Below are positions 23,428 to 36,232 of a stretch of DNA of 64,000 nt, piece after piece. The stretch's first letter is position 1; the number at the start of each line of letters is the position of its first letter. The DNA lies in contig JAYKKI010000038.1 in NCBI GenBank assembly GCA_039881145.1, forward strand, positions 1,928,501-1,992,500, read 5' to 3'. The stretch is from Druceiella hillmani. Taxonomy: Eukaryota; Arthropoda; Insecta; Lepidoptera; Hepialidae. Position numbers and translations under genes: made by a program. The notes beneath the pieces are model-generated. The model worked only from the letters and a program-made list of their open reading frames with translations. It searched no databases and was not told the origin of the DNA.

Positions 23428-23768
23428 TGATAGAGCTTTTTGCGCATTTACTTAGAGTTTAAATGTATGTACACATGATATTACTGCAAATCAATAAAAA
23501 CCGATCTTGTTTTGTCGTAGGACGTAATACTGCCACATAGGTAATTATAATAACTATAATAAGAGTACTTCATTAATTACTGTTTTTGGGTTTATTCAAA
23601 TACTTAAAATTAGAAAATAAATTTTCTAAATTTCTGATGTTTTACTATTAAATTATTTATACTACTAAATTTTACAATTTTGGAAATTTTATCATGTTTG
23701 ATGTGCTTACAAAACAATTCAGTAGAAAAATAAACCATGATGTATCCATATTCACGTTATGGAAGAAT

Positions 23769-23961
23769 ATGCATTTTTTTCTCTTGCCAATTCATGATCA
23801 CCTAGTATCTGCTATGATTCGAACAAATGCGATCACAGTATAATTTACTATGACGTGTCTACATTCAACTTATAAAAAAATACGCATTTTTTCACTTTGC
23901 CAACTCATAATCGCCTGTTAGGTGCGATGATTCGAACAAATGCGGTCACAGTGTTATTTTT
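23769..23961. repeat. Imperfect tandem duplication, period about 112
   Basis: A block of about 75 bases starting TATGCATTTTTTTCTCTTGC recurs at 23881 as TACGCATTTTTTCACTTTGC, and both end with ATGATTCGAACAAATGCG plus TCACAGT. The two copies differ at many positions, so the duplication is old. Confidence 0.8.
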
Positions 23962-26900
23962 GACTAACAAATAATCACTTGATGGCACTATCACCAAACA
24001 AACTCTTTCTTACTTATACGCGCCTGGTACTTCAGACAAGTAAATTGATAAAAAAATGTTTAAATGAGCAAGTTCAGAATGTCGATTTTTTGTTGCATCG
24101 TTGCCAACTTAAACCTGTATTTTTAAAATTGCACTCTCATAATTTTTTCAAAACGAGCATGATTTCGATATGTGTCCGTATGCCACGGTTTTTCCCCAGG
24201 AACTATTATTGCCGTCAACATAGAATTTGGTACAGTTCTTTTATGTAGAGCTTTCTTGTCAAAGTGATGTTTAAATTAGGGATGTAAATTTTAAAGTGGC
24301 GTAACAAGTTTCAGTGGTCAAAGCGTCTCAGAAAGTATTTTAGTATGCGTTACGTCTCGGAAAGTAAGCTTTATATTTCTTTACTTATTAAATAAAGCAT
24401 TCTTATTACCTAATCTCCAAAGTTTGCATACAAATAATTCATATTGACATAACGTCTTTTATAAATTACCGGCAAATAAACAAATTTGACATTCAGTCTT
24501 AATTGTTTTTTCTCTCCGACTCCCTAATTTCCCGACAATAATCATGTCTATAAATGTATATCAATAAAGTAAAGTAGGTACTAAACAACATGTATCCTTT
24601 AAAGTTTTTTTTGCTATATTAATAAATTATTTATTTATTTAACTATTGCCACATTAGCTCGCTATAAGGTGTTTACGTTTGACGTTCAATCGAAAACGAC
24701 ATGTAGGAATACAGTGGCTGTAGTGTGCGGAGATAAGATTTGTCGACTATTGTCAGCGCGAGGTATGGTATTGTAATCAGGGAAACAATTTGTACGCAAG
24801 CAGATATCGTTACAGGCTATCCTCAGCAAGGTATTTTTTGAATTGTGTTCGATATATATGATTCGGTTATTGAATTTAATTATATTTTACCGTAATCTCA
24901 TAAGATAATCGGTCCCCTCATTATTTTTAATATCTGCCTTCTCTTATTGTTATTTACGATTTGTTATTCGTATCATTATTTTCAATTTTTAATAAAATTA
25001 ACCTAACAAGAAAGTAGAATTTCGTAACTATCAAGCAAAATAAATTAAAGTATTGTTGAAAATACTTGGGTTTGTATACATTCTCGTAACGAAATAACAG
25101 TGTCAATAATTTAAAATAAAGTTGACTAAGTAATACTATGACCATATTAAATGTGCACTGTGTTATTATTTTCTGGGGTTAAATCAAAGGAAATACAATA
25201 AATTTTAAAATCTACGTAAATAGTACAAAAAATCATTATTCAAATATAATATGTTGTAAAATAATTTTCATTTTACCTACATTATAAAATACTTTTTCCT
25301 AATATATTTGAACCGAAAGCAGTGGATGTGGCCACCGGCAACGATAACCTAGGTTCTAATAATATGGACAGTTTATAAGTGAGTTTGATTGAAAATTTTT
25401 AAGTTACCTTAATCAGTATATTTTACTATTATATGGTAAGGACCATTTTCATTTATTTTATTTGACCAATAAACAAAAGAATGTGGAAATAAATTATGTG
25501 GATATAGATGATGTGGATAATAAATATACATTAAATTTCTAGACGTCCCTACTCTAATTTAAATTAAATCTGAATAAAAATTCTTTACGAAACCAAAATT
25601 TGCTTTACCTTCAGTTTTATTTCGATCGGAATCGTAATCTTGATGATTAAATCTCATTGACAGAAATCATTCCTTGCCTAAACATTTTATCCTAAAGTGT
25701 AATAATCCGATTAAGTTATAAACCATAAGTCAATGCAAAAATGTAAAGGTCTCTAATAAGAAAAAATATACGAGCCGAAACGATAACAAACATACTTAAT
25801 AATTTGTGGGAGCAAGGAAGGAAATTAGCAGACATGAAAATTCATAGTTGAATGTTTTCTTCATAATGGACAGAAAATCAGAATCAATACGACGAAGAAG
25901 CTACAGAGGTTAAAACGAATGTAATTTGTAGCAAATAATAATATTTGTGATCTTTCTATCCATTGGTAATCTAATTTTTGACTTTAATCTAGTCGATAAA
26001 ACTAGTGCAATAAATTCATTTTATTTTATATATTTTAATAGCAATATTAAAAGAAATGAAAAATAGCATGAAAAGAAACCTTCTTAAAGTTCTTCCTCCA
26101 AAAGCTCGCCTAAATATGCTATAATATAAGGTTTACACAAACTTACTTTGATTATTTTGGTTCTGAGAGCGATGTCTAGTATTAGCATTTTTATTTTGCT
26201 CCATTTAAAACAATTTTATTTATATTTCAAAGATACTTGTTTAAACGAAGAATCGCTGGGCTGTTTAAGATCCACGATTGGTTTGGTCTTTTAATTGCCA
26301 ATGTTGCGCCTTTCGTTTTTTTTCTAGCATTCGTTTAATTTATTTATATATTTTAATATTGTTTTAGTGTTTTTGTGGCCACGTAAATGTCATATAATTT
26401 AACTTAAACCGTAAGTGTATACCATGTGCAATTATACCACATTGTTCATAAAATAAAAATTAAGATATAATTTAATGTGTAATGCTTTGTCATTAAAAAT
26501 GACTTTATTTTTTAATTTGCTCTTTAAAAAAACCTAAAGAGAAAGAAGACGGTATAAGATTGATAAAGGGAAACGTTGAATATTTTTATTGCGGAATCAG
26601 GATACATCCTACAATAAACATTAGTCATTGAAGACATCTTTACATAATAAACGTTACGGCGATTGTATCGACAATATCTAATAAAATATTTTACGTTCAT
26701 CTACGTGCTTAAACAACGACATCGTACAAAAGCATTTCAATGTTCCTGCCTAAGTTAATTTTGATATACGAGCCTGTCAAAAGAACTTGCGGTTGCCGCT
26801 ACAGAAAGCTTTAGGTACAGCAGTTGACGAAATTAAAGTTATATTTTAAAGAGCCTAATTTCTTAATTTTACATGTGAAAAGTAGGAAAAATATTGCCCC

Positions 26901-29900
26901 TGAATATGTTTAGGTTTTTTTTTAAACAGGGATTAAATTCATATAAAGGTAAATAAATAATTGGTAACTAGATATCCTTCAATATAGGCAATTACATTTT
27001 CGTCAGAATCATTTATTTAATCTGCTAAACAAATGTCTTTGTGTTGATTACTTTCTGAGAGATTTTAACTAAATAACTTAAACTGGTGGCAAATAACTGA
27101 TTTTTTATCCCATGTTTTCATTGCATTATCAAAATTTTGACATAAATCATCATTATGATCATCATTTCGAATTTGTTTTCCTTTACGTGTTAAAATTTCA
27201 ACTTTTGTAGAGTAAAATGTAGAAAAAGGTGTCTTCCCCTGTGCCGGCTTTTCAACTGCTTCAAAATACTCAAATTAAAAATGAAACTAATTTCCATCCT
27301 CGAAAAACGTGTAAAATTCGAAGACTGGAATACAACCAGACATGCGTTTTTCAAACATCGGTTATTTCCTTTCCTTTGATTTTATTATGTCTTCTTTCTC
27401 AAAAGCAAATATGTTCACTATTTTGTTAAATTTTTTGCTTTTTAAAATTCATTAATCTTGCACCGTCTTATTCTTTCTACTTACATTTTTAAACCAGATG
27501 TTAAAAAATAAATTAAAGTTAACTTATGTCTCATTTTTACTTCCATGTGCTCTCATTGTATTACATAACTTTTGGTACATAAACTTAATTTGAAATAAAG
27601 AAATCAAGGAAAGCGCTCAAGGGATAAAATAAATATACATACACTGAATGAGGTCGCCGAAATTGGTAAAAATTTATCTTCAATTTAATGCCGAGTGTAC
27701 AAATGTTTTATTCGTAAAATCTATTGACACATTAATAGCTATGGTACATTACTGAGTGTTATGATATGCTACGAGAATCATAGTGTAGGTTTAATCTGTG
27801 TAGTCGTATCAATTATTCTTATCTTAGCTCTTTCTTTCGCCGTCCTTGCATCAGTCTTTGTTTTAGAAATATGTAAAGCAATTTAAATATATACGTAAAG
27901 CGCAAATGCATGGTATTTTATCATAATATGTCTCACATTATATTACCATATAGGCTTTGGTCATGTTTCAAATGCATAAGCTGTTTACTTCACACGTGTT
28001 TTCGTACATAGTGTTAACAACGTGTTTTCATGATAGTATTATATGAAATTTGGTCATAAGATGGTACGTTTACTTTCTTGAGAATGAAGCATAAATTCTA
28101 AGTAATTAATTAAAAAAAAAATAAATAGCAATTTTTTTAAATATTGTACATTCCAATTAAAGAAATCCAACAAAAAAATAATAAATACGTGTTTGTATAA
28201 TTTAGTCAACATTTGCAATTAAGATTTTTACTAAATTTTAAATTACAGAAATCTCAGAATGATTAGAAGAATTGTATATAGAAATAGTATGTAAGTAAAA
28301 AAAAAGAAAGAGGGCATTGAATTCAATTATTATACGCACTAAGTGCTAAAAGCATAGAACTGCAAACCACAACATATTTGGTAATATAACAAAATGAAAC
28401 TTTTTAATTTAAGTATTAAATTGAAATAAATTTAAATAATCGATTAGTAAAGTTTACCTATGAAATTAAAATAGACGTATGAATTAAACTTAAAAAATTC
28501 ATAATTATATCTACATTGCACGAAACACATATTTTGTAATTGCCAATTTTTCTAATGAAGTTCAATCTAGTTCTTTGAAAGTCCAGAACTAGTTCTTTTA
28601 GTTTGTTGTTTGTACCTAAGAAAAACATTAACTTTCTTTATAAACTTTCCAGGCTCAAAATGGTCAGTCTTATCTCTTAAAAGACGCGTATTTAAAAAGT
28701 TGACCGTTTATAAAACCAAAACCGACTCGACATTATGACTATTACTACCGTTATTTATCTATATCTAGTCAACCATTTTATTAATCTATAGAAACGTAAC
28801 GAAAAATAAATATATCTATTAATTCACAGAATATTTAAATAGCTTAAAAAATAAATAAATAACGTAAATATAGGAATCACAGACAAGCAATTACAGATGA
28901 ACAATCACAGAATAGAAACAAATTGATTTTCAGAAACTTTCAGTAAATACTCAAATTTTCCAAAAAACTAAATCATTTTAAAACATAAAGAAACTACAAG
29001 CTAATATCAACATGAATTTTATTTAAACATTAAAATTCATTCAGTCATTAAAATTTCAAATTTATATGTTAACTTATAAACATATAACGTTTCTCTATGA
29101 TACAAATGATTTACGAGTAAAACAAGATAACTGACTGATCGAAATTTGCAACTTATTGATTTAAATCTTTTAGTTTCGATGTATTTTGACAAATCAGTTC
29201 TTTCGGATTGAATAAGATCGAAACGAACGAGACCCATGACCTTAAGGTTAATCATTCTAGTACATTTAGTATCGCATCTCTTGAGAAAATCATTATATAC
29301 CTTCTTGTACCCGCGCAGGAATAGCTTGTAAAAAAGTGCCGGGTTTATAAGTAGCTAACATAATATTGTGCTTGAAAATAATCTTTGGTAATGTTTAAAT
29401 ATAGGAAATTAGTAATACTTACTAAAAAATTAAATATTTGACGCATTCTCATTTCTTAATTTTTAAAAATACTCGCCCCAATGAACTATTTCCGACAACA
29501 TCCTGACAAACTTGGATATTTTTACGACTTCCTTTGCATATATAAGTACACCTTTAAATAAAATTCGATTGTTTTTGGTTTTGAGTTAAGATACATATTA
29601 CGTTTAAATTTTAAATTCCAATCTTGTTTTATTTAGGTGTTAGAAGATTATAATAATCTAATGAGCAGGCGGATGGACGGATAGTATTGCCATAACAAGA
29701 TGTTTTCGTTCAAATCAGTGTGCAATTTCAGTAAGTTGAAGGTTTTAAAAATAAGGCAAAAAAAATATACAATATAAATTAACATGTCAGTAAACGGTAA
29801 TCCACAGTTCAAGTGTTTGCAAAACTGCACGTGCATGACATGTAAAATTTACATTACGAGCCACTTTTGAACTTCCTTTATATGTACGAAAGTAGGACAA

Positions 29901-30032
29901 AAATTCACGGAATATAAAGGATGGCGAGGTGTGGGGGTTGCTTACTTTCAAAGCCGCTAATGAGCGATTGCGCCCAGCTCCTCGGATCTTGTTGAAAAAC
30001 TTGTATTGGAAGATGTCCGATTAAAAAAGAAG

Positions 30033-30500
30033 TTTGACCGTTTTCTGGGACGCAGAGGACATCCTCCTCAATGACTTCAAAGTTAAAGGTGTTTCCATAG
30101 TGGGTGAGTATTGCGGTGGTCTACTAGAGTAGTATAAAAAAGCATGAAAGAGAAAATTTTAAATTAACTAAAGGTATGTTGCTTGGGCATCAAACCCTTA
30201 TATATAATAGCCGTGTTGCGATGTCTGCTCATCAAAAGTGCCGCTTTGAAATATTACAACAACCACCTTACAGCCCAAGATTGGCTCTCTGCGACTATAA
30301 CTTGTTGCCAAAAATAGAAAAGGAGCTTCGTGGATAAAATACAGAGACTATGAAAGGATCAAATGTATCAGATCTACAATTTCAGCTTATTTTCAAGATG
30401 AAGAGAAAATATTTTTTGAAAGTATAAATAAATTAACCCACAGATCTGAGAAATTTATTAGGGTTAAGGGAGAATATATTGAAAAGGAAAAATAGTACTT
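30033..30500 (+). pseudogene. Mariner (DD34D-type) transposase fragment
   Basis: The frame reads LTVFWDAEDILLNDF and then VKGVSIVGEYCGGLLE, the first catalytic region of mariner transposases. It continues with QQPPYSPRLALCDYNLLPK near 30260-30310, the region holding the last Asp (CDYN kept; the Asp of the usual SPDL is Arg). Between them the HDNARPH block with the second catalytic Asp is not recognisable; the sequence there reads GMLLGHQTLIYNSRVAMSAH. The tail SINKLTHRSEKFIRVKGEYI ends near 30500. At least two frameshifts or stops are present and the N-terminus is missing. It is not the same family as the DD41D element at 18385. Confidence 0.82.
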
Positions 30501-31441
30501 GATTTTTTGATCTTTGTTCCACCTCATTCCGGGAACTTTTTTGACCTCTTCTCGTTAAGGAGTAATTGAAATACATTAATAACATTTCGCAGATGTAACA
30601 AGATATAACAACATTAAAGAAAATAACGAATTTTATTCAGTTAGCTTTGCGATATGTAATGGTACGGACTTCCAAAAATCATTGATTTTGGTACATAATA
30701 ACTCATAATTTAGAATAGAATTTTGAAATTTCGAATAAAGTAGGAAATTTCAAATACACATTATGTACGCGCATATCAGATCAAGTAAGAAAATATTGAA
30801 ATCTGTGGAAAGCAGTGGCGAACCCCTAAAAAATGCGATAGTATTTTTTTTTTGTAATACTGAGATTTGAAGTCAACTATTTTTTTACCATTCTAGATAT
30901 TTTATCATCAGAGATATGAAGCTAAGAAAATGTGTGCCCCCCATTTATTTCCCAAACTACTCAACCTAAAATTATGACGAAATATAGGTTTTTAGAAGCC
31001 CACGCAAAGATTATTGAAAAACTATATTTTACGTCCACAAAAGATACAATATGCAATATATTTACATTTTCTATTTTCAAAGCAGATTTTAGAAATCATG
31101 CGAGGTACAAATTTGATAGTTGACTTGGTTTTTTCTTATATTTTGCACATGTCTTACACCACCATTTTTTTCAAACATTAGTATAACAATCAAGGAGCAG
31201 TTAAATAATGGTACTTAAACAAGTTTTCCTCATTTTATATATCATGTGGAATATCATTTTGAAATGTTTGTTATGAGGAATACAATTTTTTTTTTTAAAT
31301 TTTCAATTGCATATTAAAAATACATTTTTACAAATATGCAAAAATATAGTATTCCACATCCTGGTTTCCTTAAATACTGAGCCAATTATGAAAAAACAAG
31401 GTTGGTAAAATCTGGCTAAAAGATTACAGTAAAATTATAGC

Positions 31442-31478
31442 GAAAAATTTTGAGATATGTGAAATCTCAAAATTTTTC
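31442..31478. repeat. Perfect 15-bp inverted repeat
   Basis: GAAAAATTTTGAGAT (31442-31456) and its complement (31464-31478) flank a 7-base loop. Confidence 0.75.
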
Positions 31479-33478
31479 AAATATGCACCGTGCTTTACGC
31501 CTGTGAAATATATGGCTTATAATAGATTTCAATTTATTTATATTGTAAAAAATAATATTTGGATTTATTTGAAAATTTTGACAGGAAATTATTTTACATT
31601 ATTTATTTTCACAAATAATACCCGCAAACGCGTAGATATATAGATACTCATGTAGTAAAAGAAGCTCTCTTCTTTTTATATTTAAATTATTTTTCATTAA
31701 AACTAATGTTTTTGTGCACTAACCTTCAGTTAAGGGTGAGACCTGTTTTGGTAAGTAATTATTTGGCACGATTTTTCAATTGACTTTGAAATCAGAGATT
31801 TACCTTCAAATGCGCTCAACTTATCTTATTAGCACGTTAATCTGAATAAAACCTGAATTATATTATTATAGGTGAGGGAAATTTTTTTGTTCATTTCCAT
31901 AAAAATTCCTCTATTAATATACAGAATTTATATTTGTAACTGTCTTAGTTTCTAAAGTGGTTTCTATTTTAATATGTGGATGCCAGAGCACCGTACAAAA
32001 ATAAAATGGCCCAAGTATTTGCTTCATCAACCAAAGTCATTTATTTCATAAAAAAATTAAAAGAGCTTCCCCGTTTTTCAAATTTGTGAAGGAAACAAAG
32101 CAGAAACTGAAGTTAATATCTAGATTTTCCAAATCAATATTTTTTTAAAACTAAAAGAAGGACTAGCGTAAACTTCGTCCTTTTGTAAATTGTAGTTAAA
32201 ATATTAGTGAATAAATTGTATCAATTGTGTGATAAATTAAAGAGATTTTAAAGGATAATATACTTTTACTAATATAGTTACTAATATAATACTTGTGCTT
32301 TAATATCAAATAATGGGGGTTTGAATGACGATTTGAATAAAGTGTCAGCGCGATATGAATAAACACTAGCGGTTCAATGATTTGTAGAAACGAAAACTTC
32401 GGAAAAAAATCCAAGGAAGCGAGATAATACATTTGTTTTAGTAAATTCAAGTGCAGATCTAGCGGCGGCGTTGTGAAATAATCTAGGTAAAAGGTCATGA
32501 AAATTTGTTTTTATTGAATATATCGTTTTTCATAGTTCGGAGATAAATAAAGGTTATTATGAATATTACTGATCGTAAAAATTACAATGTAAAAGCACAA
32601 AATCAACTTATTTTCTATTTAAAAATCTAGTTCTATTGACAGTATTATCAAGACGACAATTGCAAAATAAAGGTAGTTATTTATAAATTATCACATTACG
32701 ATAAATGTGAATCACTTAAAAACATGGTATTGATTTAAATATAAATATATCATTACCAAATATTTATTAACTTTAAAATGTGAATCATTTGTGCGTCGTT
32801 CATAAACAGAATCCATATAATGTCAAAGCATTAGAATATCACATATCCTCAAAAAACTCAAGTCGTTATCAGAGAGGAAATATTTTGTGGACTACAAATT
32901 GATAATAGATCATTAATAAGGAAAGGGTTCAAAAATGATTTTTCTGGTTTACACGAAAATAACCCATTATCATGTAATTTTACGAAAGGAAAATCTAAAG
33001 AGGAAAATTATCGAGTTGATGAATATGCCTACTACGTACCTATATACAATATGCCCACTACGTTTCCTATACGTAACTAGGAATATTTATTTGTTTGTAT
33101 ATAGAATCTAATTGCAGAATCGTTTTGCTTGGTAATGAAAATTTAATAGGTATGACTTATATTTCTCGGAGAATATTTTAGAAGGTATGTAATTATAGTA
33201 GATCGCGAAATGATATAGCAGCGAACATTTAGAAAGGCAGTATACAGTATGGAATGTTCTTTACGCCATATTTATGTGGTTTGAGTTATCATAAACCAAT
33301 CACCTAAATTATAAAACTAAGGAGAAAGTATAAGATATATAAATCATTTCAATAGTCTTAACAAATCAATTTGAAAAGATAAACCTGTTGCCCATAGTCT
33401 GCTCATAATAAGTATTTATTTGTTAACATTAATATCATCAGTTCGATGATTACGAACGTCATTGTTACATGAGGCGAG

Positions 33479-33517
33479 ATAAACAGACAATATTTCATAA
33501 AAATATTGCCTGTTTAT
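33479..33517. repeat. 17-bp inverted repeat, one mismatch
   Basis: ATAAACAGACAATATTT (33479-33495) pairs with 33501-33517 across CATAA; one A/G difference. Confidence 0.75.
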
Positions 33518-34030
33518 AAAATATAAATCGTTAGAACAAATATTTACAAATTTATAAATATTATGTACAAATATACGAGTATATAAAGTTTCGTTAGGTT
33601 AATTATTTTGGTTAGAGTATATCAAATAATTTTAATATTACAAAACATCTATCTTTATGATAGTATAGTTCTGAATGTAATAAATTTACGTTAATATAAG
33701 TATGACATTTAATAAGATATTTGAATAATCATAGTCATTTTATCGGGTCCCATATAAACGTATATTATACTCCTATGTAGAAATACTAGCTTTTTATTTA
33801 GTTATTTATTAATGATTTGTAAAACTGATACATATGGCAGATTTATCAATCTACGAGAGCAATCTCTTACGCCAAGCAGAACACCATTTCAGCGCCACTC
33901 GACAAATGGCTCGGAAAAGAATCCGGGAACCCGCGTTGTATCAAGCCTTTAAAGGTTTTATGTCTCGTGATTAACCCAATACACCAGGGAGACGACACTT
34001 TTGTTATGACCTAAGGTCTTACCAAATATA

Positions 34031-34113
34031 ACAGTCAAGTACAGATAACAGTACAATAGCAGATAACAGTACAATTTGCACAATAGATAACAGTCAAGTA
34101 CAGATAACAGTAC
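34031..34113. repeat. Short direct repeats of an AGATAACAGTAC motif
   Basis: A 24-base unit beginning ACAGTCAAGTACAGATAACA occurs at 34031-34054 and 34090-34113. A shortened unit, AGATAACAGTACAAT, lies between them at 34061-34075. Confidence 0.85.
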
Positions 34114-34133
34114 GAAAATAAGGAGAAAACGAT

Positions 34134-34186
34134 GGCTTTCTTACTAGGTTGTATATTTATAATATTTATTACCTAGTAATAAAGCC
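34134..34186. repeat. 16-bp inverted repeat next to the tandem repeats
   Basis: GGCTTTCTTACTAGGT near 34134-34148 is complementary, with one mismatch, to ACCTAGTAATAAAGCC at 34171-34186. Confidence 0.75.
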
Positions 34187-35591
34187 TTGAGAACAAATAA
34201 AACCATTAAAAAACTAAAAACAAATATGTGAGATGAGCCTAATAAGCTCAGAAAAATGGCTTTGTCTTTATAAATAACTTACGCTTTCAGGCTATAGAGG
34301 GCATTATATTAAACAAGCAACGGAAGTAAACTCAGTTTATTTCCGCTTCGTGTTGTCGATGTATGCGACGAAATTATTAGCCGTGTAACCTACACGTACC
34401 ATACCCAGAATTAGTAAAATTGTTTTTAATCAAAGTGATTAATGGTTTTAATAAGATATTTCAATAATGCACTAACTTACTTATGATAAAAAGAATTAGT
34501 CAAACTCTTAAGTTTAATTTTAGGATTTCGTATTTCAAAGAAAATAAAACCTTGTAAAATCAATTACGTGTCCGTCCATCCGTTTAAGGCATGTTGATCT
34601 ATAGATATTACTATAGATATTTAAAAAAAATTAGCAGATGAAAACAGATTAATCCAACGTTTTACTGTGGTTTTTTTATACATTGTGTGAAGTTTATAAA
34701 ACAATCCGTTTTTTTTTTAAATTTTGTGTTGTAGTTTTAAAGACAATGTATTATGAAGATATTTTCAAATCATTAAACATATATGAACGGAATTAGACAA
34801 AATTAATAAAGTCAGCATTAAAGGAACTAATTAATTTATATTGTTATACTAACTTCAGAAAACTTGGAATTTTAATTAGGCCCTATTTTTTCACATTTTA
34901 AGTGTGTTATGTAAGACTCAGCACTTCATTAGAAATGTATTCTGTCTGTAGGCAGTTGACAATAATTAAAATTTTCTGACCATTAAAATGTTCATATATC
35001 ATAAGCTGAGTTGCGGTTACGAGTAGGTGTGGCATGACACCTGCCAGGTGGCGAGAAATTTTGTAAGTCGGTCTTCAATATAAACATCTACATGTCAATT
35101 TAGCTAGTTACGGTTGGATAGAATTAAGAATATCTCGATAAGGTTAACTATTGGAAATTGCAGTTGTTGCCGGGCAATACATCCAGACAGTGTATTTGCG
35201 GGTTTTGTTCTAGTGAGCAATAAGAGAGATCTTAGAGCATAAGAGCCAAGTTAACTATAATACATCTAATGCACAGCTTAGAAGCAATGATATTAATCAA
35301 AACACGATTACAAAGAGAACTGGTGCCGCCAATGGCTTTGTCTTTAATACACGCCGATGGTAAATGAAAATACTTAGTTGTAACCAATTGGTTGGCTAGT
35401 AGTAGAATAAATAACTGACGTTGATAAGTTAATAAAAATCTAGTGCTTTCCTTGACCTCGACTTTTCGTTTCGATATGATCTTTCATAAGCCTTACACAA
35501 GTTTTTAGGACAGAAGTTATTCGAGTTGGAAACACCGCTTGGGTTTCGATGAAATTATATAAGTCATGAAGTATTATGTTACAATAGACAA

Positions 35592-35633
35592 ATTAGCATT
35601 AATCTTTATCATATTAGCATTAATCTTTATCAT
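35592..35633. repeat. Exact 21-bp tandem duplication
   Basis: The 21-base unit starting ATTAGCATTAATCTTTATC is repeated twice without any difference, so it is recent. Confidence 0.92.
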
Positions 35634-36107
35634 ATTTTTACGCCACTAATTTTTCCCAAGTAATTTTGCAATTTTCATTTTATCCAATGCAATGACCTTT
35701 CATAGCTTTCCAATTTATGCAACTCCCAATTTAAATACAGTAAATTTTTCTGGTATTTGTTCTGACAGTATTTGTTTAAATTAAAAACATTAATAAAACG
35801 GTAATAGCGGTAAGGGAGAGCTCACTTTCAAAGGGTGGCCAAATTTAATTTTGTTCACTCACCTCGTGCGCTCTCATAAGATGACATACGGCGAGATAGC
35901 GGTAATGGAGGCTGCCGCTCGCTTATAAACTGCTTCTGATGCCGCTGTTGAGCTTTCCGATTAATTGACGGTGAATTTATGTTTGATTTAAAGCGTCACG
36001 CGGATTCAATTCCGCAGAGAATTTATTCTAATTTAATTATGAATAGTTTTGCGATAAACCGCACTATATTTACTCTTTGGAAGGGGATCGTCTATTTTAT
36101 GAAGCGT

Positions 36108-36179
36108 ATACACACACACACGCAAGCACACACGCGCGCATGTACATACGCACGAACGCACACATACACACACACACAA

Positions 36180-36232
<53 letters not shown>
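36108..36232. repeat. Composite (CA)n-(TA)n-(TG)n tract
   Basis: Runs of CA (with CGCA variants) are followed by TA and then TG, so the left and right parts are complementary and the tract can fold on itself. Confidence 0.93.

Larger units (their letters stand above)
20801..30030. other. Long AT-rich stretch, no gene recognised
   Basis: Reading both strands I found no recognisable exon, RNA gene or transposon protein. It contains the palindrome at 22666-22724, a long (TA)n tract at 23268-23427 whose translations are meaningless YIYI repeats, and a tandem duplication at 23769-23961. Open frames such as 22920-23132, 23979-24248 and 29037-29255 show no motif. Confidence 0.55.

Noticed and set aside
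23185..23462. Overlapping open frames with long [10 protein letters not shown] proteins (also at 36033-36274, 43318-43668 and 57043-57417)
   Set aside because: They are translations of TA, CA and TG microsatellites in every frame, with no sequence complexity.
34031..34113. Spaced direct repeats considered as a CRISPR-like array
   Set aside because: Only two full units and one partial, with irregular spacing, in eukaryotic-type sequence.
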